From Diacronema lutheri (lineage: Eukaryota; Haptophyta; Pavlovophyceae; Pavlovales; Pavlovaceae), in assembly GCA_019448385.1 (NCBI GenBank), contig JAGTXO010000001.1, positions 62,001-126,000 on the forward strand: a stretch of DNA of 64,000 bases, read 5' to 3'. Made by a program: the position numbers and the translations under genes. Each line of letters starts with the position of its first letter. Within the stretch, counting starts at the first letter, position 1. The notes under the pieces were generated by a model that did not search any database, was not told the origin of the DNA, and saw only the letters and a list, made by a program, of their open reading frames with translations. This document shows, one piece after another, positions 19,769-30,516 of this stretch.

Positions 19769-21025
19769 CTACGCGCCAGGCTCAATGCCTGCAGACGCCG
19801 GGCTCGATGTCGCCGGCGCGGCAGCGGGCGCGGCTGGGCTGGGCACGCCGCCAGCCGCAACGGTCGGAACGCCGCCTCGCCCGCCGTCGGCCACCAATGC
19901 AAGCGTGTGCTGCTGCTCCTGCTGCTCTGCGCTGCCCTGCGCTGTTCCCGCGCTTTCGTGCGCTCGTGGCGGCGGGGCGCCCTCTGGCGCGCCGTGCACG
20001 TCCGCTGGCGCGCCCATCGGGCGAGCCTCGCTGGCTGCCAGCTGCGCGGGTGCCCCAGCGAGGGCAGGCTCTGCGGCGGCAGGCGCGCCATTCGCTGCAG
20101 CGCGCACACTTGTCGGCACCACCCCGTTGATGGCGCCGCTGGCACTACCGTCGCCATCGCCGCCGTCCGCTCCGTCGTGCCCACCGCCACCGTGACCCGC
20201 ACGCGCCACCACGGCTGCAGGCGCGCCACTAACCAGCTCTGGCGGCGCCATCCCTCGCGGGCGGCTCGCGTCGCTCGCGGACGCTGGCGCGGCTGCCGCG
20301 CGCGGCTCGCGCGCTTCCACCTCCACGGCCGCAGCGGGCCGTGCAGCACCGGCCTCGGCGGGCGCTGCGGCTGCCCTTGTCGACGGCGACGCGCGCGCCT
20401 CCGAATGCGCAGGCGCCGCGGTGGGCGTGCCGTTACCGCTCGCGCCCGTCGGCTGCGCGGCCACCCCTTCGTCGGCCGCACGGCCCTCAGGACCGCCGCA
20501 GCCGCCGCCGCCGCCCGGCGCGGCCACGCGGCCATGTGCGACGCTAGTGGCCGCCTTCTCGACGTGCTCGTCGCGCTCGAGCAGCGCTTGCACTCTGGCG
20601 TACACATCGGCCGCAAGCTTGCTCGGGTTCGGAAACTTGGTCGTCTTCAGCTTTGAGAAGACCTCGGCGCCGCCGACCGTCCGGCCGGCAGACTTGAGCG
20701 CGAACGCGACCTCAAACGAGCCGATGCGCGGCTTCCACTCAGTAGCCGGACGAATGCGCACGCCAGGAATCGGTGGAACGGAATCTGTGAGGCGCGGCTG
20801 CGGCGCGCGCCCCGCGGGCGAGTTGAGGACGAGCTGGATCGCGCCGGCGTTTGCGATCGCCGCAAACTGATCCTCGAGCGCCGACATGACCGAGCTCACG
20901 TGCTCATCGTACGCCGCGGCGGAGCCCTTGAGCGAAAAGCTCGGGCGTTGAGCCGTGCAGTGCTCGATCGCCACCTCCACGACGTGGTCGTCGGCCAGCA
21001 TGCGCATGACCGCCGCTGGCGCCAT
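19769..21025 (-). CDS. Selenoprotein H-like (Rdx family) protein with long Ala-rich tail
   Basis: Single exon, 418 residues from ATG 21025. The first ~150 residues match the Rdx fold of SelH: a strand ending VEVAIEHCTAQR, and after a helix the characteristic PRIGSFEVAF strand with GAEVFSKLKTTKFPNPSKL. In animal SelH the redox centre is CTSU; here the Sec position is Gln (CAA codon), so the CxxU/CxxC pair is lost. The remaining ~260 residues are Ala/Gly/Pro-rich and disordered. SelH proteins are nuclear/nucleolar redox and DNA-binding proteins. Divergent from the macro-domain gene by 72 bp. Confidence 0.75.
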   Translation of the reverse strand: MAPAAVMRMLADDHVVEVAIEHCTAQRPSFSLKGSAAAYDEHVSSVMSALEDQFAAIANAGAIQLVLNSPAGRAPQPRLTDSVPPIPGVRIRPATEWKPRIGSFEVAFALKSAGRTVGGAEVFSKLKTTKFPNPSKLAADVYARVQALLERDEHVEKAATSVAHGRVAAPGGGGGCGGPEGRAADEGVAAQPTGASGNGTPTAAPAHSEARASPSTRAAAAPAEAGAARPAAAVEVEAREPRAAAAPASASDASRPRGMAPPELVSGAPAAVVARAGHGGGGHDGADGGDGDGSASGAINGVVPTSVRAAANGAPAAAEPALAGAPAQLAASEARPMGAPADVHGAPEGAPPPRAHESAGTAQGSAEQQEQQHTLALVADGGRGGVPTVAAGGVPSPAAPAAAPATSSPASAGIEPGA

Positions 21026-21097
21026 GCCGCACACGACGGCAAATGGGCGCGTCGCGCTCCTCACCACTCGTTCTAGTAACGGGCGGCTGCGACAGCG

Positions 21098-21880
21098 ATG
21101 GCGGATGGCGCGCGGCTTATGCGCGCGTGGGGCTTTCCGAATCTGGGGCGCGTGGAGCTGCATCTCACACCGGACGTGGTCGCGTTTGCGCCGCACGGCG
21201 GGTGCGACGCCCTCCTGTACGGCGCCAACGAGCTCCTCTCCGGTCCGCTCTTCACCCCGAGCGAGGCGAACGCACGGCTCGAGGGAAACAGCGTGCGCGG
21301 CAATGGCATCATCTACCCCGAGCAATGCGTCGATGGGCAGGTCACGGAGGCGGGCGGCCTGGAGCTGCGCCGCATCTTGAGCGCACTGCCCATGCACGGC
21401 AGCCCGCCCGTGCGCTGTGCCTGGGGCAGCGCCGTGCGGACGATTGCGCCGGGCGTGCTGCGGCAGAATTTCCGCGAGCTGCTGCACGCGTGCCCACCGC
21501 CCTTTGCGTGCAGCAGCAGCCCGCCGCTCGCCGCCGCCGAGCCACGCGCGCTGCTGCTCGGCTGCTACCTGCGAGCCTTCGACCTCGCGTGGCGCACGGA
21601 CAGCCGCGGCGGTCTGCCGGCGCTCGCCACCGTCGCCGCGTCCCTGCTCGGAGCGGGTGCGCGCGGCTTCTCGCTCAACAGGGCCGCAGACGTGCTCGCA
21701 GATGCCGTCGGGAGCTGGCGGCCGCCGCGCTGCGAGGGCGCGGAAGGCGCCGCCGCGCGCGTGCTGTGCGTGGGCGTGCAGGACGAGGAAGTGGCGGAGG
21801 CCGTCGGCAGTTGGCTCGATCGGCGAGCGAGGCGAAACGGTCACGGCACTTCTCGCCACGGGCACGAGGCATCCCTCTGA
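21098..21880 (+). CDS. Macro-domain-like protein
   Basis: Single exon, 260 residues. The layout follows a macro domain: GGCDALLYGANELLSG in the place of the VDAIVNAAN-x-x-L motif, CVDGQVTEAGGLEL in place of the C-x-x-G-x-A-x-x-T-x-G-x-x-L motif, VRTIAPG for the VIHAVGP strand, LLLGCYLRAFDLAW for the long helix, and LLGAGARGFSLNRAADV for the GTGxxGFP loop. The catalytic Asn-Asn pair of hydrolases is not clearly kept, so it may bind ADP-ribose without turning it over, or be a divergent relative. It pairs head to head with the SelH-like gene. Confidence 0.6.
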   Translation: MADGARLMRAWGFPNLGRVELHLTPDVVAFAPHGGCDALLYGANELLSGPLFTPSEANARLEGNSVRGNGIIYPEQCVDGQVTEAGGLELRRILSALPMHGSPPVRCAWGSAVRTIAPGVLRQNFRELLHACPPPFACSSSPPLAAAEPRALLLGCYLRAFDLAWRTDSRGGLPALATVAASLLGAGARGFSLNRAADVLADAVGSWRPPRCEGAEGAAARVLCVGVQDEEVAEAVGSWLDRRARRNGHGTSRHGHEASL

Positions 21881-22036
21881 TGCAGTGCGCACCGGCGGCC
21901 ACGCCCGCACGGCGAGACGAGGCGCCCACACGGCGCCCTGCCTTCCCGAAAGCGAAACTGTGCGCACCCGGATCAGACTGAGACTGGCACCCGACGCACG
22001 ACCGCGCACGCCCACGACTGTTCAGTCTCAAACCCC

Positions 22037-23209
22037 TCACGGCACGCAGAAGGAGAAAGGCGCCTCTCTCCCGCCGAGTTCTTCGGCGTGCCGTTCGCTG
22101 GGCCGCGCGTCGCCGCGCGCGACGTTGCCGAGCGTGACGTGTGGCGACTTTGCCGCGACGCTGTCGACCGATTCGCGCGTGCTGTGCTCGCCGATGCGGG
22201 TGCCCAGATGCACGGGCGTGAGCGTGCCGAGCGCGGGCTCGGTCTCGCGCGTGTCGATGGCGCGCGACGCGAGCGACGTGACGCCCGCGACGTTGACGAG
22301 CACGCCTCCGGCGAAGACGCCATACTGCCACGGCCGGAAGCGGTCGAATTCTCCGAAATAGAGCGCGCCGACGAGGACCGAGCCGAAGACCCAAAAGGCG
22401 TAGAAGACGGGCACGATGAAGAGCGCCTCAAAGTGCCGCAGCCCCGCGTTGATGTAGCGCAGCTGCGACGGCGCCGAGAGCAGGGCGCCGCCGACGATCA
22501 TGTACGTCTCCCAACGCGTCAGCTGGTTGGCGCCGCGAAACGTCTCCTTCACGAGCTCGCCGACGCTCTTGACGAGCAGCACGGTCCACGTCGCGTACAT
22601 GGACGCAAGGATCGCGTACGCGACGCGCAGTCGCCGCCCCTCCCACGGCGCAAGGCAGCGGATCGTGCCCTCGCTCCCAACTGCCATCCGGCGTTCGATG
22701 CGCCAGACGTACGAATTGAGCAAGAGGAGCAGCGCAAAGTGGCAGCCGGTGAAGATCAGGAAAGGCACGCGGCGCCAGCGCTCGAGCAGCGTCGCGATCG
22801 TCTCGATCGAGCACTCCGCGTTGCCCGTCGTAACGATCATGATCACGCCCGCGATGATGAGGACGACGCCGCCAAACGTCGGCAGGCCGATCCGCTCCTT
22901 GAGCAGCAGCCGCGCAAAGACGAGGTTGGAGACGAGCGAGACCGAGCCGATGGGCGTGATCACCGATTGGGGCGTGAACGTGAGCCCGACCGCGTCGCCA
23001 AGGTTTCCTACGAGGAAGATGACGAAGCCAAGGATCCACATCGGGTGGCGCGTGTAGTGCGTGCGATCGGACACGGGCACGAGCGCAAGCTTGAGATGTG
23101 CGTAGCGCTGCAGGTTGAGCCCAAAATTGAGCACGATGCTCCCCACCGTCGATGACACCACGCCCAGCCAAAAGTCGGGCACGTCCGCCCCGTTCTGCGC
23201 GTCGCACAT
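22037..23209 (-). CDS. NIPA-type magnesium transporter
   Basis: Single exon, 390 residues with about nine membrane spans, in the drug/metabolite transporter superfamily. Diagnostic NIPA features are present: a first span with STVGSIVLNFGLNLQRYAH, then WILGFVIFLVGNLGDAVGL, the conserved PQSVITPIGSVSLVSNLVFA and LLKERIG segment, and PVFYAFWVFGSVLVGALYFGE. A ~55-residue hydrophilic C-terminal tail follows. NIPA proteins move Mg2+ and related cations at the plasma membrane or endosomes. Divergent from the next membrane-protein gene across ~550 bp. Confidence 0.92.
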   Translation of the reverse strand: MCDAQNGADVPDFWLGVVSSTVGSIVLNFGLNLQRYAHLKLALVPVSDRTHYTRHPMWILGFVIFLVGNLGDAVGLTFTPQSVITPIGSVSLVSNLVFARLLLKERIGLPTFGGVVLIIAGVIMIVTTGNAECSIETIATLLERWRRVPFLIFTGCHFALLLLLNSYVWRIERRMAVGSEGTIRCLAPWEGRRLRVAYAILASMYATWTVLLVKSVGELVKETFRGANQLTRWETYMIVGGALLSAPSQLRYINAGLRHFEALFIVPVFYAFWVFGSVLVGALYFGEFDRFRPWQYGVFAGGVLVNVAGVTSLASRAIDTRETEPALGTLTPVHLGTRIGEHSTRESVDSVAAKSPHVTLGNVARGDARPSERHAEELGGREAPFSFCVP

Positions 23210-23756
23210 GGCCGACGGGCGGCGCGTATCCCGGCGTCTGCAGGAGGACGCGAAAGACTTCCTTCACTTCCGGGCCTTCTGACTCCTGGAAACCGTCGCC
23301 AACTGCCGCGGCGCGCTTTTTATTCGCCGATCGGCGATGTGGCGCGAGGCGAAGATGAAGACGCTCTCGCGGCCGCGTCGGCCCGTCAAAGCGCCCTGCC
23401 TCCCCAGTCGGTGGCGGCCGCGGCTGTGCGCGTCTGCGGAAGAAGAAGAGGCGCGAACGGCCGACGCCGAGCGGGCCCACAGCCACACTTGGACGGGTCG
23501 CAATCGGCCTCGCTCTGCTCCACCGCTGCCCTTCCTCTGCCAGGCCGCCTAAAGAGAGGTGATTTCGGGTGAAGCACCGCAACACCCCGCTGAGCGCTCG
23601 GCCACTCGCTCTCGAGTCGTGTCGGCTGCGAGATCCCTAGTCAGGGCGGCGTGCCATGGTTGCAGATTGCAATTGGTGCATTGTTTAAGTAGCGACTCAC
23701 CAAGTTCACCAAAGGCCTTCTCCAGCAGCTGGCCGAAGGCGGCCACCCACCCACCC
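23210..23756. promoter_or_regulatory. Shared divergent promoter region
   Basis: 547 bp between the NIPA start and the chosen start of the multi-pass membrane gene. It is less GC-rich in places (23665-23700). No TATA box or named element was recognised. Confidence 0.4.
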
Positions 23757-24643
23757 ATGCCGCAGCCGAGCGCAACGGCGCGCGAGGCGCCGCCGGCGTA
23801 CGAGCCGCATAACGCGGTCCATCTGTCCCGTGTGAGCGACGCACGCGCGGCCGATCGCACGACAGACATTGACGAGCTCGAGCTGCAGCACGTGCAGCCG
23901 CCGCGCCGCGCGCACGCGGACGCGGACGCCGCGCCGACGGCAGCTTCGTCCGGAGGGCCCGCCGTCGCGTACGTGCCATCGCCGGGCACGTTGCACGCCG
24001 TGCCGGCCTCCGTAGTCGGCGTCGTTTCGCACGCGGGTGGCGGCTTTGCGAGCGCGAGCCGCGAGATCCCGGCCACGCCCACGCCCACGCCGCCGCGCGG
24101 CCCGTCGCTCCACGCGTCGCACGACGACAACGGCCGGCCGCGCGAGTGCCCGACCGTACTGACGGCCAACTGGCTCGCGTGGCTCGCCCTCGCGCTTGTG
24201 ATGGCACTCGCCGTCGCGGGCAAGGCGCTCGACGAGGCGAATCGGCCGATCGAGTCCGCGGGCGTGTTTGAAGTGTTCCTCTGCTGCGCGCAACGACAGG
24301 CGGACGGCAGCTGCAGCGCGGACGGGTGGAGGGGGCACGACCTCGCCGCGGGCACGCTCTGCCCCGCGGGCAGCGCCGCGCCCTCCGCGCAGTCCATCAC
24401 GATCGCCGAGCCGCAGGCGTCGCTCGCCGCTGGCCGCGACTTTGGGCTCTGCGGTTACGTGAGTGCCGGCTGGGGTGTCTCGCTCACATGGGAGCTCACG
24501 GACGAGGGCGGCGCGGGGCTGCTGCCAAGCACGAGTACCGACGTGCCCGCCACGAGCGTCGCGAGCGCGCCCGCACGCCGCCTGGCCGACGCGCGCGAGG
24601 ACGTATCGATCCCGACAGTTCGCCGCCTGCTCAAAGGCGCAAC

Positions 24644-24678
<35 letters not shown>

Positions 24679-26972
24679 GCACATCGTCCAGCTCGAGCTC
24701 GCTTTATGGCGGCAACGGCGGCACGGCCGCGGGCGCGGGCCGCCGCGCCACGAGCAGCGGTTACGGCTACGGCGGTTACGCTGTCGCCGGAAGCCGCAGC
24801 GCGACGAGGACGCCATATGGATCGCGCGCCTCCTCCTACACGACGCCATATTGGTTGCTGCATGGCGGCGGATACCGCACGGCCGGCCGGCAGAGCGCGC
24901 GAAGCAGCAACGCGACGGGCAACGGGGACGCGCCCGCCCTTGATTTGTGCGCGCGCGGCGGGGCCCAGCCTTCCACACCACCACGACCAGCCCCCCCCCC
25001 CCCCCCCCCCCCCTAGCAGCCCATCCTCATGCTCAAGCCGCGAAAGCACTCATCGCGCCCCCTCCCCCTCCCGCTCCGCGCGCAGCTTTGTCGTGCAGCC
25101 TCCGCTCTTCACTGTGGGCCCTCTGCCCGCCTTCCCACTCACGCTCACTGTCGCATCCGTAACGCTCGCCCCACCCACGCGGGATGCGGCGGAGGGCGCG
25201 GCGGACGCGGCGGCGCAGCAGCCCTTCATGTGGCTCGCGCTGTGCGCGGCGGTGTCCGCGGAGAGCCGGCGCGCGTTCATCGCGGGGCAGGCGTTGTGGG
25301 GCGCGGGCTGCGCGCTCGGCTGCTGCCTGGCGCTCTTCGCCATCTGGGCGCACCTCCACACAGATCGCGCGCTCGTGCGCAAGCGCAGGCGTACGGCCCT
25401 CCTCGTGCGCGTGTGCGCAGGCGGCGCGGCACTCGCTGCCATTGTGGGCGGGAGCATTGCGATTCACTGGGGTCGCAACCCGGCGGTGAGCCGCGCGCGC
25501 GCGCTCTCGCGGGAGGTGGATGCGGGCGCAGGGGGTGGAAGGTCGGATCCGTGGGAGGGGGATGCGGGCGCAGGGGGTGGAAGGTCGGATCCGCGGGAGG
25601 GGGATGCGGGCGCAGGGGGTGGAAGGTCGGATCCGTGGGAGGGGGATGCGGGCGCAGGGGGTGGGAAGGTCGGATCCGCGGGAGGGGGATGCGGGCGCAG
25701 GGGGTGGAAGGTCGGATCCGTGGGAGGGGGATGCGGGCGCAGGGGGTGGAAGGTCGGATCCGTGGGAGGGGGATGCGGGCGCAGGGGGTGGAAGGTCGGA
25801 TCCGCGGGAGGGGGATGCGGGCGCAGGGGGTGGAAGGTCGGATCCGTGGGAGGGGGATGCGGGCGCAGGGGGTGGGAAGGTCGGATCCGCGGGAGGGGGA
25901 TGCGGGCGCAGGGGGTGGAAGGTCGGATCCGTGGGAGGGGGATGCGGGCGCAGGGGGTGGAAGGTCGGATCCGCGGGAGGGGGATGCGGGCGCAGGGGGT
26001 GGAAGGTCGGATCCGCGGGAGGGGGATGCGGGCGCAGGGGGTGGGAAGGTCGGATCCGCGGGAGGGGGATGCGGGCGCAGGGGGTGGAAGGTCGGATCCG
26101 TGGGAGGGGGATGCGGGCGCAGGGGGTGGAAGGTCGGATCCGTGGGAGGGGGATGCGGGCGCAGGGGGTGGGAAGGTCGGATCCGTGGGAGGGGGATGCG
26201 GGCGCAGGGGGTGGAAGGTCGGATCCGCGGGAGGGGGATGCGGGCGCAGGGGGTGGGAAGGTCGGATCCGTGGGAGGGGGATGCGGGCGCAGGGGGTGGA
26301 AGGTCGGATGCGCGGGAGGGGGATGCGGGCGCAGGGGGTGGAAGGTCGGATCCGCGGGAGGGGGATGCGGGCGCAGGGGGTGGGAAGGTCGGATCCGCGG
26401 GAGGGGGATGCGGGCGCAGGGGGTGGAAGGTCGGATCCGCGGGAGGTGGATGCGGGCGCAGGGGGTGGAAGGTCGGATCCGCGGGAGGGGGATGCGGGCG
26501 CAGGGGGTGGAAGGTCGGATCCGTGGCCGCCGCGCGCGGCTGAGCGGCCCCTCGCATCCCCCTCCCCTCCCCTCCCCTCCCCCCCCCCCCCTTCCCCCCC
26601 CGGGCTGGCTGTCCGCTGTCCCGCCCCTCGCTCCGACTGCGCTGCGCCGCGCGCATCCGCTGTCGCTTGCGCCCGCAGATGGGCGCGGGCGCCGGCTTCG
26701 TCTCACTCGGCGGTGTGCTCGTCCTGTGGGGGCTCAGTCAGGCACAGAAGCAGCGCGCGGCGTGCGCGGAGCTGTCGGCAGAGTCGACGCCGGCGCGCGT
26801 GAGCGCGTACACGCTCTGCGCGCTCATGCTTGTGCTCCTCGCCGTGTTCGGCGTGCTGCTCGACACGCGCGGCCTCGAGTGGGCGCCCGCCGTCGGCGTC
26901 GTCGGCGTAGTGCTGCTCGCGTGCTCGTGCGGCGTGTACTGTGATGTGCGCGCAGAGCACTTCAAGGTCTAG
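23757..26972 (+). CDS. Multi-pass membrane protein (unknown family) with minisatellite intron
   Basis: My model has exons 23757-24458, 25099-25485 and 26679-26972, all phase 0, giving 460 residues. A disordered Pro/Ala N-terminus of ~140 residues is followed by a first span (NWLAWLALALVMALAVAG), a Cys-rich loop (VFLCCAQRQADGSCSADGW) and about five further spans, the last being VGVVGVVLLACSCGVY. This recalls a tetraspan plus pair design, but no family is claimed. Intron 1 (GTGAGT donor) contains a CGT-triplet run that would encode poly-Ser and a poly-C run; if it is retained, the protein has a Ser-rich loop instead. Intron 2 (25486-26678) is almost entirely a minisatellite. Confidence 0.65.
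24645..24677. repeat. CGT trinucleotide run
   Basis: About eleven tandem CGT/TCG triplets inside the predicted first intron of the membrane-protein gene. Read as coding they give poly-Ser. Confidence 0.85.
25516..26525. repeat. 24-copy 42/43-bp minisatellite in an intron
   Basis: Unit GATGCGGGCGCAGGGGGTGG, then AAGGTCGGATCCG(T/C)GGGAGGGG, about 24 copies. Units are 42 bp, with scattered 43-bp units carrying one extra G before AAGG. Nearly every unit holds GGATCC; one near 26309 has GGATGC. The T/C variant after GGATCCG changes from unit to unit without a simple order. The array lies between a GTGAG donor (25486) and a CAG acceptor (26676-26678). Confidence 0.95.
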
Positions 26973-27123
26973 GCCGGGCGTGGGCATGCTTCCGCTTGAC
27001 GACCGGTCGCCCGACGAGGCCGAATTCTGGTCGTGCCGCTGCCCGCTCGTGCGAGTGCCAACTCCTGCCCACTGCCAGGAGGCACAGACGCCATCGTGCG
27101 TTCGCGCGCCACGTGTTCCGGCC

Positions 27124-28421
27124 ATGGCGGCACGCGTAATAAAGTGCGCCCTGGCCCTCGTCGTCGCGGTGGGCGTGCCGGCGGTGGTGGGGCAGCAGGA
27201 TTACGCGGAGCAGATGGAAAGCCTTGCACAGCGCCACGCGGGCGACATGCGCGCCTCGGCGCGCGCCGATCCGGAGGGCCAGCGGCGCGAGGCGATGGCG
27301 CAGCAGATGCTCTCGGACATGCTGCGCGACGTGAGCGCGATGCTCGACCACGGCTCGCCGACGGCCAAGGAGGCGGCGGTGGCGCGGCTGCTGCAGATGG
27401 CGGTGCAGAGCTCGTCCGGCTCGATGTTCCACCCGACCACCTTCCGCAACGCCGCCATCCGCTCGGGCGTCGTGCCAAAGATCATCAAGTTGATGGCGGC
27501 TGGCAACGACCATGCAAAGTACCTCGGCGCAGGCGCGCTGCAGGCACTCGCGCTCGACGACCCGACGACGACGCTGGATAACGGCCACCAAGTGCGCGCG
27601 AGTGGAGCCGGCCTCCCGCGCGCACGCGCGAGCGCGGCACCTCGCGGCGCGCGCGTGCGCGCGCTGCGCTCACGCCGTGCGGTGCCGCGTCGCGCGTGCG
27701 CGCGCGCGCGGTGTCAGGCGGCCATCTGCCAGATGGGCGCCGTGCCAGTGCTGGTCGCGATGCTGAAGCAGGGGAGCGGTGGTGGCCGAGCCGCCGCGCG
27801 CTCGGAGGGCGTCTACGAGTTCCTGCAGACATCCGCCGCCTCCGCGCTCGGCACCCTCGCCGAGGCCGAGGCCTGCAGGCGGCTGATTGTCGCTGCGGGC
27901 GCTGTCGAGCCGCTTGTGGCCATCGCGATGTTCGGCTCGGATCAGACCAAGTTGGCCGCGATCGGTGCCCTCGACATGCTCCAGTTCAACGCCGCCGACG
28001 TGAAGGCGCGCGCGCGCGCGCTGCCCCGTCGGGCGGCGCGGCGCACGCGCCCTGCGCGCGCGGCACCGACGCGACCCGCCGCGCGGCGCGCGCGTCGCTG
28101 CGTCCTCGCACGCGCGCCCACCGCGCGCAGGCGCAAGTCTCATCCGCGGGCGCCAACTCGCTGCTCAAGGGCCTGACACAGTATGGCTCGGACGTGCTGC
28201 GAGAGTCGGCGGCGGACGTGCTCGCCGGCCTCAACGCGCCGGCCAAGGCGCTGAGCGCGGAGCAGCGCGGCGAGGCGGTGAAGGAACTGCGGCTGCGCAA
28301 CATGGACAGGCGCGAGCAGTTGATGGAGCAGGCGCGCATCCTGTATGGCGGCGTGCAGACGCCCTTCAAGGTGACCAACCCGAACGCACGCACGGAGTCA
28401 GTCGAGTATATGCTCAACTGA
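27124..28421 (+). CDS. Armadillo-repeat protein with signal peptide
   Basis: Three exons (27124-27591, 27718-27999, 28131-28421; introns of 126 and 131 bp, phase 0) give 346 residues. A signal peptide (ALALVVAVGVPAVVG) is followed by acidic helices and three to four armadillo/HEAT-like units: RNAAIRSGVVPKIIKLM, CQMGAVPVLVAMLKQG, LIVAAGAVEPLVAIAMFG and GANSLLKGLTQYG. The combination of secretion signal and ARM repeats resembles Sil1-type nucleotide-exchange factors of the ER, but the repeat number is small and I do not assign it. It is the last host gene before the right element arm, whose inner end is only ~100 bp downstream. Confidence 0.8.
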
Positions 28422-28563
28422 TGGACCGAAAGCGCGGCCGTGGCGCCAGGCCGCGCGCAGTCGGTCGTCGCGTTCTGAGTCGGCGGATCCATCAGACACA
28501 GACTCGCGCGTCAGGTCTATATAGGGCGCGGTCCGGGCTGGTCCGGCCAGTGTAAGGCTGAGA

Positions 28564-28581
28564 GTACGACCCGGGTCGTAC
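28564..28581. repeat. 18-bp perfect palindrome near element end, copy B
   Basis: GTACGACCCGGGTCGTAC, mirror of 8248-8265, about 40 bp from the inner end of the arm. Confidence 0.9.
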
Positions 28582-29199
28582 AATCAAGGGTTAAAAGCCA
28601 GCCAATGAGCGCTCGAGGGGTCGGGGCGAGGCTTATGACGAGCCTAGGACCGAGACACCCTCCTGACCGGCCGATTTGGAGTAGAATTCGGGGTCGAGCG
28701 GGCGCGGCGGACGGAGGGCCCGAGCCGGGCCGACGGAGGGTCCGACCCCGGAATGCGGGCGACCGGAAGGGCTTGGGTGATTTACGCCTAGTAGAATAGA
28801 ATGGCGGATTCCGGGGGGGCTCGCAACTGGCATCGCGCAAGCTGAGGCCCCCTGACTGACCGGACCGCGCCGAGTGCGCGTGCACCCCGTGGAGGGCGCG
28901 GCCAGTCGGACACTCTTCGCGACTGAGCTCGCCGCGGCATACCGTGCGCTGCGCCGGCGCGCTACTTGCCGTTGGCCGAGCTGCGGGTGTTGCGCACCGC
29001 CGTGTTGCGCAGCCAGCGGCTGGATGCGCCGGTGGCCGGAACCTTGGCGCGCTTTGGCTAAGCGACCTCGGCCTGCACAGACTCGAACGCGTGCGTAAAC
29101 TCGAGGCGTTGCAGGTGGCGAGCACGTGAGTTCGCGTAGGAGGTCTTGTACTCGGTGGCCTGACTGTCGACCGACGAGAGCTTGGGCGAGTTCGGCGGC

Positions 29200-29235
29200 A
29201 CGTTGGCTCACTTGGGCTCGGTGCGCGGCTCTGCC

Positions 29236-29268
<33 letters not shown>

Positions 29269-29518
29269 CTTCGGACTCGCTGCCCGGCTCTGCCTGTGCG
29301 GGCGCGATGCACTCGGACTCGATGCCCGGCTCTGCCTTCGTGGGCGCGGTCGCGGGCACGGGCGCGCCCTCGACCCCGTCGCGGTTGAAGACATCGAACT
29401 CGACGCACACACCGTGGTCCTTGAAGTCGGTGGCCTCGCTGTCGTTCGCGTAAGCCTCGGGCGAACTCGCAACGAGCGACGACATCTCGGCGTGGAGCCA
29501 GCACATCTCATGCTGCAC
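29200..29518 (-). CDS. Acidic Pro/Ala-rich uncharacterised protein, copy B
   Basis: Counterpart of 7445-7762: same opening (MQHEMCWLHAEMSS) and acidic centre, then repeated KAEPGIESE-like units. The two copies diverge after this point because about 140 bp near 29050-29200 have no equivalent in copy A. Possibly the 3' part of the 29688-30101 gene. Confidence 0.4.
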
Positions 29519-29687
29519 CGCGTGTTCAGGTTCTCGAGCGCTCCGTTGAAAGAGTCACTCTCACCGAGGCGCTCGCTGCACCACACCAGATAGCCATCGA
29601 GCTTGTGAGCGTGCTCGTGCGCCCGTGCGAGGTCCTTGGAGAGCGCGTCGGCGCGCGCGCACATGCCGTCGCATGACTTGGCCGGTG

Positions 29688-30101
29688 TCATGCTGTGCTT
29701 CCAAGGCCTGGTGCTCGGCGTTGAGCGTGTCGTGATCCTCGCGAACGAGCTGCAACCAGCTGCAGCAGCCGCGCGACGCCGCTGTCGCCGACGATGCGCT
29801 GGAGCATGTGGCCCATGAGGTGTGCGCGGCACGTGGCGAGCGCCACATTTTTGCGCAGCAGCGCGAGGATCCGGGCGCCGCGGACGAGCCGGCCCATGCA
29901 CTTGAGCGCGTAGATTCGGCCGCACATGCACGCGCCGACGACCGAGTCGGCGGGCCCGCCGTCGAGCCAAAAGTTGGCCTCGGCCGCATCGCGGCGGCGG
30001 GCGACGCGCTGAAGGATGCGCACGCGGTAGTGCCGGTCGACGAGCAGCTCGTCGCCGAAGATCTCGTCGGGCAGCAGCTCGGAGACGTTCTGGGGGTACA
30101 T
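29688..30101 (-). CDS. Uncharacterised element protein, copy B
   Basis: Same protein as 6862-7275, starting MYPQNVSELLPDEIFGDELL. It is transcribed toward the inner end of the arm, divergently from the helicase and USP genes. The substitutions between copies are few. Function unknown. Confidence 0.5.
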   Translation of the reverse strand: MYPQNVSELLPDEIFGDELLVDRHYRVRILQRVARRRDAAEANFWLDGGPADSVVGACMCGRIYALKCMGRLVRGARILALLRKNVALATCRAHLMGHMLQRIVGDSGVARLLQLVAARSRGSRHAQRRAPGLGSTA

Positions 30102-30516
30102 GCTGTGCGAGCGTGCACGCGACGAGATCTCGTCGGGCGTGCCGTCCGTTCGTTCAGAGCAGAGCGCGTCGGACCGGCAGACAGACGATGCAGCGCGCGA
30201 AGGCACCTGCGGCGCGCGGCGTGGCCTCGCGTGCCGTCACGAAGCCGCCTGCGCGCACTGCGGAGGCGGCGAGCGCGACGAGGGCGGGCGCGGACGAGGT
30301 GCTGAGCGGCGTCACGTACGCGCCCTCGCTCGCCGAGCTCGACGCCGCGGCGCTGACGATGCGCGCGGCGTACCACACCGACCGCCCCTGAGACGATGCG
30401 CGGCGCCCGCGGAGGACTGGTCCGTTGGCGCGCAAACCGTGGGCGAAAGGGCGCGAAGCCAACGGCCGTCCGCGCACGTTCAAACGCGCGCATACGGGTG
30501 GCATCCTCCCACCTTC

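Noticed and set aside
19769-21025. Selenocysteine codon in the SelH-like gene
   Set aside because: The position expected for TGA is CAA and the frame is open throughout, so there is no reason to invoke a SECIS element.
25516-26525. CRISPR-like array
   Set aside because: Units are contiguous with no unique spacers, and the array lies within an intron of a eukaryotic gene. It is a minisatellite.
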